From Zarea fungicola (lineage: Eukaryota > Ascomycota > Sordariomycetes > Hypocreales > Cordycipitaceae): a stretch of DNA of 38,108 nucleotides. The stretch's first letter is position 1. The number at the start of each line of letters is the position of its first letter. Below are positions 22,152 to 31,368 of the stretch, in pieces. The position numbers and the translations under genes are program-made. The DNA is taken from assembly GCA_900169235.1 (NCBI GenBank), contig FWCC01000246.1:1-38108 (forward strand), in the 5' to 3' direction. Below the pieces are notes generated by a model. That model saw nothing but the letters and a program-made list of their open reading frames with translations. It ran no database searches and had not been told where the DNA came from.

Positions 22152-24577
22152 TTACCAATGCACCATCTCCCAATCCTCGTGTGCCCCCGAATGCCCACCA
22201 TAGACACAGAGCGCATCCCAGCGTCCCGCCAGCCAGAGCGTGGCAAAATGAAAGACCATCAGCACGATACCCATGCCGCGAGCCTGAAACAGCCCCCCTA
22301 CATGGTACGAGGATTGCCCGCCGCCGCCGTGCAGCAGAAGACGCCGGCTACTCCCATGGCTCACGGGCGACGAGGCAAAGAGAAGCTCCAGCGTGGCGAC
22401 GACGAGCAGCGGTGCGCATACCTGCAGACTCGCCGCGTACGGCCAGCATGGACGCAGCAGCGTCGCAGTCTTGACCAGGAAAATGAGCAGCTGCAGGGCG
22501 TAGACGAGGGACTGCGTGTCGATGCCCACAGCGCGGCACATGTAGTAGAGTGCCACGGACGCGCGGTGCTCGAGATCGGCCCAGCGACTACTGCGAGGGG
22601 CGGGGAGAAGCAGCGGCGTCGTGGGTGCGCGCTGGTGATGCCGTAAGCGGTCGTGCGACATGCGCCGTGGTGAGGGTGCTATTCTGGTATTGGCGACGGT
22701 CGGCGTGGCGTTGTCATCATAGCTATTCATGTCTCGGTGGGAGACTGTCAGAGACTGCTGGATTACACGGTCGCCGGCGTTGAGGCTGTCACCGGTGTAA
22801 GCCGAGGCGTTGTTGGACACGTCTGTGCTTTCCGAGGCCACCCATGCTGCCGAGTCCTCATTCAGGCGAGAGCTTCGGTTACCACTTGACGTGGTTTCTA
22901 TAACGTTATACAGTCAGCAAATGGGAGAGCAATATATCGAGAAAAACGGGGGGGGTTCCTAAGACGTACCAGCAAGTGGTGTTCCTGGTCCGGCCGGGGA
23001 GTCGAGGTTCTGGACTCGGCTACCGCGCAAGCCCAGCACAGGATTGCTCCGATCTGGTCGGCCCAGAGCGTCAAAATTGGTTTCACTCTTCATCGCGTGC
23101 AGCAATTCGTTTGCACTCGGTCTTTCGTCTGGGTTCAGGGACAGCAGCTTCTTAAGCAACGTGTACAGCTTGACGGGCAGGTCAGGTCGTTCGCGTCGCT
23201 CGTCCTTGAAGCCCTTCCAGTCTGTAATTTCTGCACGCAACAGTTCAATGTCCTCCAGCTCCTCTTGGATGGCATTGGCGCTGCGATATGGCAACCGGCC
23301 AAAGCACATGAAATACAAAATCATGCCGAGCGAAAACATGTCCGATTTGGTAGTAAAGTTGCCGTAGAGTCCTGTGGCAGCATCCAGCTTAAGCACCTCC
23401 GGAGCGCAGTATGATATGGTTCCCGTAGACCCCGTTGACTTTCTCGCGGCATTCTCGGCTTGCACTTCACCAAAATCGCTGATGAGACATATCAGGTTCG
23501 TGTTTTCGCGATGTAGCAAGCAGTTGTTCGGCTTCAGGTCGCGGTGGATGTAGTTATGATCATGAAGATATGCCACACCAGTGGTAATGTCCTTGAATAG
23601 TGAAAATATTTCTTCAAATGTGAGCTGTGATTTGTTTGCCGAGAGATTTCTTGGCGGTTCTGGTTGACCCTTGGAACGGCGGCGCATCTGTGCTTTCAGC
23701 TCCTCCTTTGTCGTTTGCGCCGGTGCCTCACCCACGACATAGTGCTGCAAGTCGCCACTGTTGCAGTACTGCTGCAGAATGAATGCACAGGCAACAGGCG
23801 GACCAAACATGGTCAGACGGACATCTTCAAGCCATACATGTCGATATGATACCAAATTCGGATGTGAGAGCTTGGCGAGCAGCTCCACCTCAATCAGGGC
23901 CTTTTCCAGCCATGCATGGTCATCACCGACCGGGACACGCTTACATGCGAAATGGCCCAAGCTGTAGCCGTCAATCTCGTGACGAACAAGTAATACGACG
24001 CCTTTTCCGCCTTTTCCCAGGACGCGCTCCTCGACAAAGAAACTCTTTAGATAGTTTGGACTAAAGGCATCGCGTCGGATTCTGCTACCCCTCCTTTGCG
24101 GCCGCCTGGGGATGTCATTGAAATCTCCTTCTTCTTCTTCGTCTAGTACTTCTGGCGATCGAAAGCTGCCAGGGCTATCAGTGTATTCGGCTCGTGGCAG
24201 CGATCGCACAGGGCTAGGCGGCCCGCGTCCGATTCCAGGCAGCGAGCTGTAGTTGCCGCGACGCAGCATACGAAAGTAGTCTGGGTCGACAAACGAGTCG
24301 CTATTGGACTCGTATGGCCGGTCGTATGTGTGATCAGTCGGGCCGGGTGAGGCCTGGGGGAGAGGCTGGTGGCATGTCGGGCATGCCTTGCCGCGAATCT
24401 CGAGTCGTTGCGAATCGGGATCTCGAACAACAACTGCGTTTCGATGGCGGCTGAATCGGGCGGGGTGTTGTGGTTAGCTGCATTGAAGCTGGCAGGCACA
24501 TGGTAAATATGTTTATAGATTTTAGCATACAGAACGACCTCGCGACCCTCCTGAGGGTGATATGGAATTAGAGACAT
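22152..24577 (-). CDS. Iks1-like protein kinase with C-terminal membrane segments
   Basis: Three exons on the minus strand (24577-24531, 24450-22970, 22897-22152) give 757 aa. Exon 1 encodes only MSLIPYHPQEGREVVL, the conserved start of the Iks1 family; the GTATGC...CAG intron leads straight into RHRNAVVVRDPDSQRLEIRG and a CPTC zinc-knuckle-like pair (Cys39, Cys42). The kinase domain has G-loop LGKGGKGVV (about 160), Lys186 in FACKRV, catalytic Asp320 in HRDLKPNN, Asp341 in DFGEVQ and CAPE near 365, so it looks active. An insert rich in Lys/Arg lies before the catalytic loop. Exon 3 (GTACGT...TAG intron) adds a polar linker and hydrophobic spans near LVYALQLLIFLVKTATLL, VCAPLLVVATLELLFA and GIVLMVFHFATLWLAG, so the protein is probably membrane-anchored. 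Yeast Iks1 is a poorly understood kinase; its substrate is unknown. Confidence 0.92.
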
Positions 24578-25177
24578 GACGTCGATGGATCGTAGCTGAG
24601 GCTGAGGTGATGCGCTTGTTCGTCCACCATTGCCGGCGATGCTCTCCGTTTAGGAGCAGGCCTGGAGGATCACCTGTGCATATGTTTTTCCTTGATTCAC
24701 TAGAAAAGCAGAGCGTACGGTAAAGGGGAGCAAGTGGAGCGCTGTTTGCACCGTTATCTTTAGATCGTCTGGTGGTGATGTTGAAAGGTGGGGGAGCTGC
24801 AAAGGCGGTCGGTAGTTGGTGAACTGGTAAAGTTTATATTAAATGGCGGATGGGCCGAACGGTCTAGCTCTGTTAAACTGAAACTTTCAGTGCAGATCGC
24901 CCGTAATACGATTTAACAAGACGAAACGGCCAGACTTCGATACATTACATCTCATGCATACAATACACTGTTGGCAGTACATAGTCCTAGCCATCCATCA
25001 AGCTGAAGCTGAGCTCAGCCTTCCCCACCACAGACATCTACGACCTGCACGTTCAGGTGCGTACACAATCCTCCGCCACTGGAATAAAAGCTTCAATGTG
25101 TGAAAGAATTTTGCATCTTTAACCCCAGAGCCAATGGATTCAGCTAAACCTGCTCAAGGCGCCGGGTGATAGCAAAC
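24578..25177. promoter_or_regulatory. Shared divergent promoter of the Iks1-like kinase and the first Zn2Cys6 regulator
   Basis: A 600-bp gap between two start codons that point away from each other. It holds both promoters. I see no clear operator or gene in it. This gap is also the edge between the conserved stretch and the accessory block. Confidence 0.5.
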
Positions 25178-26215
25178 ATGTCCAACGTGCGACAAGCCTG
25201 TGACAGGTGTCATGGCAAAAAGCTCAAGTGTACACGACAGCCAGACAGCAGCTGCTGCATGCGCTGCGCCAAGGCAAATTCTGACTGCATATTCAGCCCG
25301 ATTTCACGGCCAAACAGGATGCCATTTGGCGGTGAGTCGACATCTACCTCGTCGGCGACCACGATGGATCAAGGTGGCAACCAAGCTGGTGATCAGTGGT
25401 TCACCAGTTACCCTACATTGTCGAATCAAATCAACGGATTCGGCAACCTTGCAATGCATGCCCCAAAAGAAAGCCAGGGACTATCCTCGTTACCTCAGTT
25501 AATGGTCACTCTTGATGAAATCTGGCGCGGAATGCCGCCTGCGGACGCTTGCCACATCTCACTCCAAGACATGGGCCAATATCTCGAGTACATTGCCGGC
25601 GCCACTTTCATTGGTTCAATCCTCGACCAGGTGCTCTCTTGTGCCCAGAAACTACGACAAAGTTACCCATCTGCGGTGACTGACGCCACCACTGCAAAGC
25701 ATACGACGCATGATGCTGCTGGCACTCGCTGCACAACAGAAGACTGCATACACCTGCAGCCACCGCCACCTGCAGGCAGCGGCGGCACACCAATCGATTA
25801 CACCGCGTTGATGTTGCTGGCAGCCTGCCACCTACGGCTCCTGGACATTATCGGCAGTCTAGCGAGACACGGCAAGCTTTGTTTGGAGATGGCCAACGCT
25901 GTACAACCATCGGAACGACCCCAGTTTCTGCTGCCGCAGCTTCAGATGGGAAGCTTTGTGCTCTCGCAAGACAAGACGGCGAACATGCTGATTTCCATGT
26001 TCGTGGATCAGCAGCAGAGTCTCGTCAAAGCAGCTACGCTGCTAGGCCCCAGTATACGGTGCCGAAAAGCCGGGGACGAGTCTCTAGCTGAGCGCATGTT
26101 TGAAGTACAGCATACACTAGTCATAGAGCGAGCCAGCAGCACTCTAAAGGATTTCGTGGAAATGCGTAATGCATTTGCTAGCATTGATATTTTTGGCACA
26201 GATAACGTAGTATAG
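25178..26215 (+). CDS. Zn2Cys6 transcription factor, AflR-like layout
   Basis: An intronless frame of 345 aa from the ATG at 25178 (MSNVRQACDRCHGKK). The binuclear zinc cluster is at the N-terminus: Cys8, Cys11, Cys18, Cys26/27, Cys30 and Cys37, with the basic HGKKLK between Cys11 and Cys18. It should bind CGG-type half sites in the nucleus. A Ser/Thr-rich linker follows, then a helical region with LQDMGQYLEYI, LMLLAACHLRLLDIIGSLARH and LISMFVDQQQSLVKAATLLG. This small layout without the large fungal-specific domain recalls regulators of secondary-metabolite clusters such as AflR. No biosynthetic gene is seen beside it, so its target is open. The last 13 or so codons lie inside a sequence repeated at 34101-34254. 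The extra Cys beside Cys27 makes the fourth ligand ambiguous. Confidence 0.85.
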   Translation: MSNVRQACDRCHGKKLKCTRQPDSSCCMRCAKANSDCIFSPISRPNRMPFGGESTSTSSATTMDQGGNQAGDQWFTSYPTLSNQINGFGNLAMHAPKESQGLSSLPQLMVTLDEIWRGMPPADACHISLQDMGQYLEYIAGATFIGSILDQVLSCAQKLRQSYPSAVTDATTAKHTTHDAAGTRCTTEDCIHLQPPPPAGSGGTPIDYTALMLLAACHLRLLDIIGSLARHGKLCLEMANAVQPSERPQFLLPQLQMGSFVLSQDKTANMLISMFVDQQQSLVKAATLLGPSIRCRKAGDESLAERMFEVQHTLVIERASSTLKDFVEMRNAFASIDIFGTDNVV

Positions 26216-26325
26216 AATAGACTGGTTGGCATTCCACCTTGTTCCTATATATCCCATTGATATGCTTTACATGTTCCACAAGTCATAAATATGTCCAGTT
26301 AAACCACAACAGAGGGGTATCAACA
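26176..26325 (+). repeat. Direct repeat copy A (3' end of regulator plus remnant of hydrolase 3' end)
   Basis: This stretch aligns along its length with 34101-34254 in the same orientation, about three-quarters identical by eye. The best stretch is the last 95 bp (shared: ACTTGTTCCTAT-like, ACAAGTCAT, GTTAAACCACA, AGAGGGGTATCA). Its left part is the end of the first Zn2Cys6 gene. Its right part, read on the minus strand, gives a decayed match to the hydrolase C-terminus (DTPLLWFNW against DTPLVWFNR). Confidence 0.8.
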
Positions 26326-26360
26326 AAGCCGGTGATCAGTGGTTTACTAGTTACCCTATA
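26321..26360 (+). repeat. Partial copy of an internal fragment of the first Zn2Cys6 gene
   Basis: This 40-bp stretch matches 25378-25417 inside the regulator at 35 of 40 positions, including a run of 14 identical bases from GGTGATCAGT. Three of the five differences are C in the gene to T here, each where the C precedes A. It directly follows the hydrolase remnant of repeat copy A. Confidence 0.8.
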
Positions 26361-26393
26361 ACTATTGCGGAAGTGTAACGAAGTTACAAGTTA

Positions 26394-26395
26394 NN
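26394..26395. other. Unresolved bases (NN)
   Basis: Two N characters in the sequence mark an assembly gap or scaffolding join of unknown true size inside the duplicated, decayed spacer. Confidence 0.95.
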
Positions 26396-27214
26396 TTGTC
26401 TGTCTAATTGATGCTCGAATAGTATCAATGCCAATCTTTTGCTAGTTGGCGTAGCAGTTATAGACAGTTGTTACTAGAAGGAAATGTAACGCGTGACGCC
26501 AACTTGACATAGTATGTATGGACAGTCATACTAAGGATTATTTTACGTTAGACGCTATAAAATTTTATCATATTGCTAATTTACATAAGAGAGCTTCTAT
26601 AAGTATGTAAAGGAGATAAGTGATTAACTTTAAGTATGCAGCCGGCCTCATCTGGTGCTCTTTCGTTGCTTCACGCAGTTAGCATGTTATGTAAGGACTC
26701 AAAATTAGCAAGCAAACATATTACAGCAAGAGCTTAGAAAACCCAGAAGCGTCCCTTGCAACTACAACTTGCTGGCCAAGCGCTGTACATAAGCCTGCCG
26801 ATGTGCGAGAGAGAGGCTTCCGCCCTTTTAATATTGGTGCGTTTACAGTTGAGCTACAGCAAACCAGCCAGCAGGGACAGCATCATCAAGTAAGAATAAA
26901 TACCGATAAATCAACATTGATTTGGCTTATAGCCATGCAATTTAGCGTTGGCTCGAATATGCAGGTTCATTTCAGTCTGAAAATTCTCGTTATCGAGCAT
27001 TAACACACAAACCGCCCGTTGTAAATACTATACAAAAGGGACTCGGAATTTCTCACTGAGCTTCGCCCGCATAAGCAAGCATACACTTCACAACACTATA
27101 ACTGGCATGACAACATTTCAGTGTGATGGCTGCCAATCAGCTCAGTCTAGGGCATCGAATTTCATCACAAATTAAATGGTAGTTCTGCAAATTTCAACTT
27201 TTTTGAGCCGTAAT

Positions 27215-28977
27215 TTAAGTGCTATCCCACGCAAACGCCGGCACGAGTGACGTGAACGTGTCTTGGTTCTGATTGTCTTGCGAGCGCGGCAGGTTGCCCC
27301 CGTATCCGATGCAGAAGTCGAAGTTTTGGAGCCCACCGGACATCTGGCGCATAGCAGTTTTGGTACGGACCTGAAGAATCTGTTACTTCAGAATTTTTAC
27401 TTGCATCATATACGCCGGGTCAGCCCAGTAGCAAGTGTACTCCTTGGCAGTTGAAAAAATGTTGTAGGTGATTTCGGGATCATCTGTCGCTATCCAAGAG
27501 GCAAAAAGGGCGACAGGTGTGAACCATGCGCCTTTAGAAAGCTCCTGTAATAATTCTCGTGATAAGTCAACAGCTTCTCGCCCATTATTTACTGCGTCGT
27601 CTTGCAGAGTAGCATCCGTAGGGTCCAGAGCACCGAGACAAGCATTAAGGACCAAAGAAATGCACAGGATAACCATGTATGCAATTCCAAGCTGCGCGCC
27701 TGGTTGGATAAGACCTGACTTATCGACACCTTCAATTTTGCTTATGCCGATAAGTGACCGATAACGCCTGCGTGTAAATGGCCACTCCGTCCTTAGTCGG
27801 ACATAACTCCTTCTTATTTCTTCGTAGTGCTCCTCAGGGGCACGGATAAGACGGGAGAGCCGAAGGAGAAATGGCAGGTCAAGACTTTCGATAGTTTGAC
27901 CGTTTTCCTCATCTAATGGCAAGTATGGTCCTGGCTCGTAATTTAGACTTTGGAGGCAGCGTTGGTCTAAGACTAGAGACGGGTTGATGATAGACTCAAT
28001 GCACTGCTCGATCTTAACGTTAATGATGTACACTGCGTGATGTATGTTTGCAACATACAACAATTTTAATTAGGCTACGGCGAACCGACTGGGCGAAGGA
28101 ATCAGGGCAACTTTCGTCCATTGTGTCATTGAGGAGCTGACAGGTACAAGCCATATACTTTATGTACTGCGTTGCTGAGCGAATACTCCATACCTAGAAA
28201 TTTAAAAGTCATTATAACATTCTAGACTCTAGGCGATATTAGGTGCTGTGCTTACCTGGGCCATATTAAGCAAAAAGACAGCCGCTAGCAGATCAGCGGA
28301 CTTGACCCTGTCTTGGTCCTGTAAAACAGAATCCAGAGACGCAATTGCAATCTTATATGTTTGAGACTCTGCAGGAGGAGGTTCAACGGGCGCTTGCAAA
28401 GTTTCGAATGCATCAAGAAACGCTAATGCGGCGCTGTCCAGCAAGTCATCGGCGCCAAGACGTTCCGGACTCTTCGTCAGCCAACCAGCTAAGCCAGAAA
28501 GATCAAATCTTGGATTATCAATATTGAGGGCAGCACGAAAGCGCCTAGGAAGTGTATCTACCAAATCGCTCGGCATCACCTGGCGACTGTTGTTGGAGCT
28601 CATTGAAGAGCGCCTTGTCAGTGGTGGGGAAATGGCAACAACCTCTAGACCATTGGGTGGCGTCGCCGGCGAGGGAGGTGGTGGACCGCGCAATCGAGTG
28701 TTGAACTTATTTTGTTGCGCTTCGCGATATGGCACAGTTGCAAATTGTTCTTTAAACCTGAATATTGTTTGACCTCGGCCGGTGCATGAGATATTGAGAC
28801 GAGAGCATCTTGCACAGCGGGGGGAGATTGCGTCGCACTGTTGAGTGTTATTAATCGACCTGGGTCCCGGGTATGATGCGGAACGGAATGGGAAAAGAAG
28901 AGAAACTAAATTATACTGGGATATGTTACATTTTTCTTGGTGCCGTGGCAGGCATCACAGGTTTTAGGGTTCCTCAT
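27215..28977 (-). CDS. Zn2Cys6 transcription factor with fungal-specific C-terminal domain; possible in-frame stop
   Basis: Exons on the minus strand: 28977-28930, 28837-28256, 28193-28059, then 28012 to a TAA at 27385-27383 (464 aa). Exon 1 carries the first zinc-cluster half (CDACHGTKKN) and exon 2 the second, completing a perfect C-x2-C-x6-C-x6-C-x2-C-x6-C (Cys7, 10, 17, 24, 27, 34). The long helical part resembles the PF11951-type fungal factor domain, with PFLLRLSRLIRAPEEHYEEI and IAYMVILCISLVLNACLGAL. After the TAA the same frame stays open for 55 more sense codons to a stop at 27217-27215, with a natural-looking end (TAMRQMSGGLQNFDFCIGYG... FAWDS). Either the TAA is a nonsense change (CAA to TAA) or a 30-nt GTAAAA...CAG intron removes it, which would be unusually short. 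The third intron is also only 46 nt. Divergent from the phosphotransferase gene. Confidence 0.8.
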
Positions 28978-29128
28978 TTTCGAATGAGCTTAGATGACGG
29001 TGTATGTACTGGCGTCTATTATCGTGTCACGACGATATGCAGACCTGAGAGGGAGCTGCATATCTATGTAGTTGACTAGTTGTTGAGTAACTAGTTAGAA
29101 CATTGTGTGAAGTTCCTTTATCCCACGA
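28978..29128. promoter_or_regulatory. Compact divergent promoter, second regulator / phosphotransferase
   Basis: Only 151 bp separate the two start codons. The stretch contains ACTAGTTG and AACTAGTTAG units near 29076-29097. Such a short shared promoter suggests co-regulation of the Zn2Cys6 factor and the kinase-like enzyme beside it. No CGG-N-CCG operator was clearly found. Confidence 0.55.
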
Positions 29129-30319
29129 ATGACAGGGTCGTCACGTGTGGCCTCCAATGCAAGTTCCGAGCCGTTTTACGATGCCCAAGCCACTATTTTC
29201 ACATGCCAATCAATCTCCCCAACATTTCCTCCTGCTGTCGTGATGATGGCTCAGACTTATAATATTGACGATTCTATTGCTTTTTTTTTTGAGTCTAGCA
29301 CATCCGTGAGCAGACATCAATGTGACGACTTTGTCATGTCTCGATTCAAAACTCTAGCGCAGCCCGTTCAGGTACAAGGCGTCTGGAGCTATACGGTGAC
29401 AGCTGGCAATGACAATTCTAAAATCATACAATTCAGAGAAGAAGGATCGCCTCTTGAATCAGCAAAGATGGATCTCGTAAAGCAAGCAGCGTCCGGGTTT
29501 GTGGCTGATATCCTGTACCATGGAACCATTGGAGAACAACGTCCGTTGCATATTTACGAGATGAATAAGCTTCCGGGTGAAGTCTACATGATAGCAACGG
29601 ATCATTCTATCACACAGCCAGATGACGCAAAAGTACGACAACGAAATACCATTCAAGATCTTGCTAGGTACAATAGAAACTCTTTATTGCGCCAAATTTG
29701 AGGCTAACAAATTCTCAGATTTTTTGCTCAGTCGTGGAATTGTAAACAGCCACCCGCAGCTGATTCCATGACTTTAGCGGCTGAATACGGATTCAAGCTT
29801 GGTCGTTTAGCTGAGTCACTGCCAACACGCTTTTCTAAAAGACTACTTGCTCTCGAACCGAACCTCTCTCTGGTCTTCTCGAAGTTGCCTTATGTAGTTA
29901 CGCACGGAGATTTATGCGAGCTCAATATCCTCGTTGACCCGAAAACAGGACACATCACGGGTATTGTTGATTGGGCCGAAGTAAGAGTTCTTCCCTTTGG
30001 ATTTGCACTATGGGCGGTGGAGAATATCCTTGGATTCATGAATGCTGAAGGGTGGCATTACTATGATAATCAGGATGAACTTCGGGCTTTATTCTGGGCA
30101 ATGTTTTTGCAACAGGCCAAGAACTGCACGGACCAAGACATTATGTTAATTCATATCGCGCGGTTGATAGGCTTGTTTTGTCGGTACGGCTTCACTACGG
30201 AAGGTGAGACGATTCTTGGTGTAGTTGATGCCAAGGCTCCTAGCAGTATAGCCTATTTGGATGCGTTTTGTCTGCCCGATACTACGCCCTGCGAAAGAAA
30301 TACCCTCACTTGTAAGTAA
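29129..30319 (+). CDS. Aminoglycoside-phosphotransferase (APH) family kinase-like protein
   Basis: Two exons (29129-29667, 29719-30319; 51-nt intron with GTACAA donor and GCTAAC branch) give 379 aa. The C-terminal half shows the APH/choline-kinase fold: THGDLCELN with catalytic Asp244 and Asn249, and GIVDWAEV with the metal-binding Asp264, followed by the typical PFGFALWAVE. The N-lobe is weaker; VQGVWSYTVTAG and a long stretch up to VADILYHGTIG fit it, and MNKLPGEVYM is a hinge-like segment. In fungi this superfamily is large and phosphorylates small molecules; antibiotic resistance is not implied, and the substrate is unknown. The protein shares a 151-bp promoter with the second regulator. 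All core catalytic residues are present, so it looks intact. Confidence 0.85.
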
Positions 30320-31368
30320 CTAGAGGGAAAGTATTAATAGTATCACACACAAACAATATAGCTCATACTCCATACTTACAATCGTATGATCAGACAAGAA
30401 CCTAAGCTTCATCGAGTTTTTGAACTGTTCTGGCAAGGAGAAACCGTTGAAATTATTCGAGGTTGAACGCGACATCTTGGCTAGCTTTAGATACGGCAGG
30501 GACCGTGTCTTCTGCGTCGGAGAAGAGAGATTGGTTAAAAATCACTATAGGATCCGTATGATCAAATGTAAATGAGCTTAACTTAGAAAAATGTTTCTTG
30601 ATATTGGGAAGTTTGATGTGTTGATTTATTCTGCGAAATTTCATAGCTAGTTGTCTATATACAATTCCTGGCCGGGTGGGGCTACCCGGTACTGAATTCA
30701 GCGTAGCTAGGCCCAACACACTACTCAGCAAAGATCGCAAGGTGCACCCATAGTTCCCGCTGGATCCACGATCGGGATTGTTGCCAGATGCCTAGCCTGA
30801 TCGAGTGTGCGCCTCATTACCTCCCAGCGTTGACTGCCATTATGATACTACCAGCCTGAGCCCAACCAGATCCAGACACGAATAAATGCTTGAGATTCAA
30901 GAGAAAATCAGGCAAGAGAAAGTATACCTTGGACGATGGATGCTGATGCAACGAGCCGGAGATCTTCGGGGCCATGACTCGTCCAAATGAGTTAAAGCTT
31001 GTGTTAACAGCTATCAGGACAGAACAATTGCTAGTTGGCAAGAGTAACAATAAGCAAGAGTTGGGGGTAGAAGCGAAAGTAAGCGGGCTGTCATTAGCAC
31101 GCATCAATAAATACTTGCACCACATTCCGGCCATGAGTTCTACTGCACCAGATGCAGTAGCAAAATATTCCAATATAATATATTTATCAAATATTGGTGA
31201 CTGTGTGTTTCTTTTCACTTTTCCCCCTACAGCCCACCAACGAGGCGCAGCAAGGCTACATCCACCATAGCGACGTGTTCTGGTAAGGCTCCTGAGAGCA
31301 ACAAGGGGTCAACATTTTCATCAGAACAACCACCATCGGCCAAAGCCGCAACACCCACAGCCGCAACA
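30320..31368. other. Spacer before the pseudokinase-ankyrin gene, no supported gene
   Basis: Short frames on both strands (for example 30817-31218 minus and 30974-31270 plus) overlap each other and match nothing I recognise. A TACTCCATA variant of the recurrent motif lies at 30366-30374. The right end should contain the promoter of the next gene. Decayed coding sequence cannot be excluded. Confidence 0.45.

Larger units (their letters stand above)
26216..27214. other. Decayed convergent spacer with assembly gap
   Basis: This A/T-rich kilobase lies between two convergent regulator genes. It holds the rest of repeat copy A, a 40-bp copy of part of the first regulator (26321-26360) and two unresolved bases (N) at 26394-26395. 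Around 26372-26386 is a short hairpin with a TGTAAC/GTTACA stem. No open frame of note is seen. It looks like degraded duplicated DNA and possibly mobile-element debris, but no transposase or clear terminal repeats can be recognised. Confidence 0.55.

Noticed and set aside
22117..22160. Extra exon extending the Iks1-like kinase past TGGTAA through a GTAAGA donor
   Set aside because: The nearest acceptor would give an intron of about 35 nt and the downstream frame shows no family-like sequence; the stop at 22152 is simpler.
26360..27214. Possible MITE or DNA transposon
   Set aside because: A/T-rich and with small hairpins, but no long terminal inverted repeats, target-site duplication or transposase fragment could be identified by eye.
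30817..31270. Overlapping frames on both strands (133 and 98 codons)
   Set aside because: They overlap each other antisense and neither has a recognisable domain or typical gene signals.
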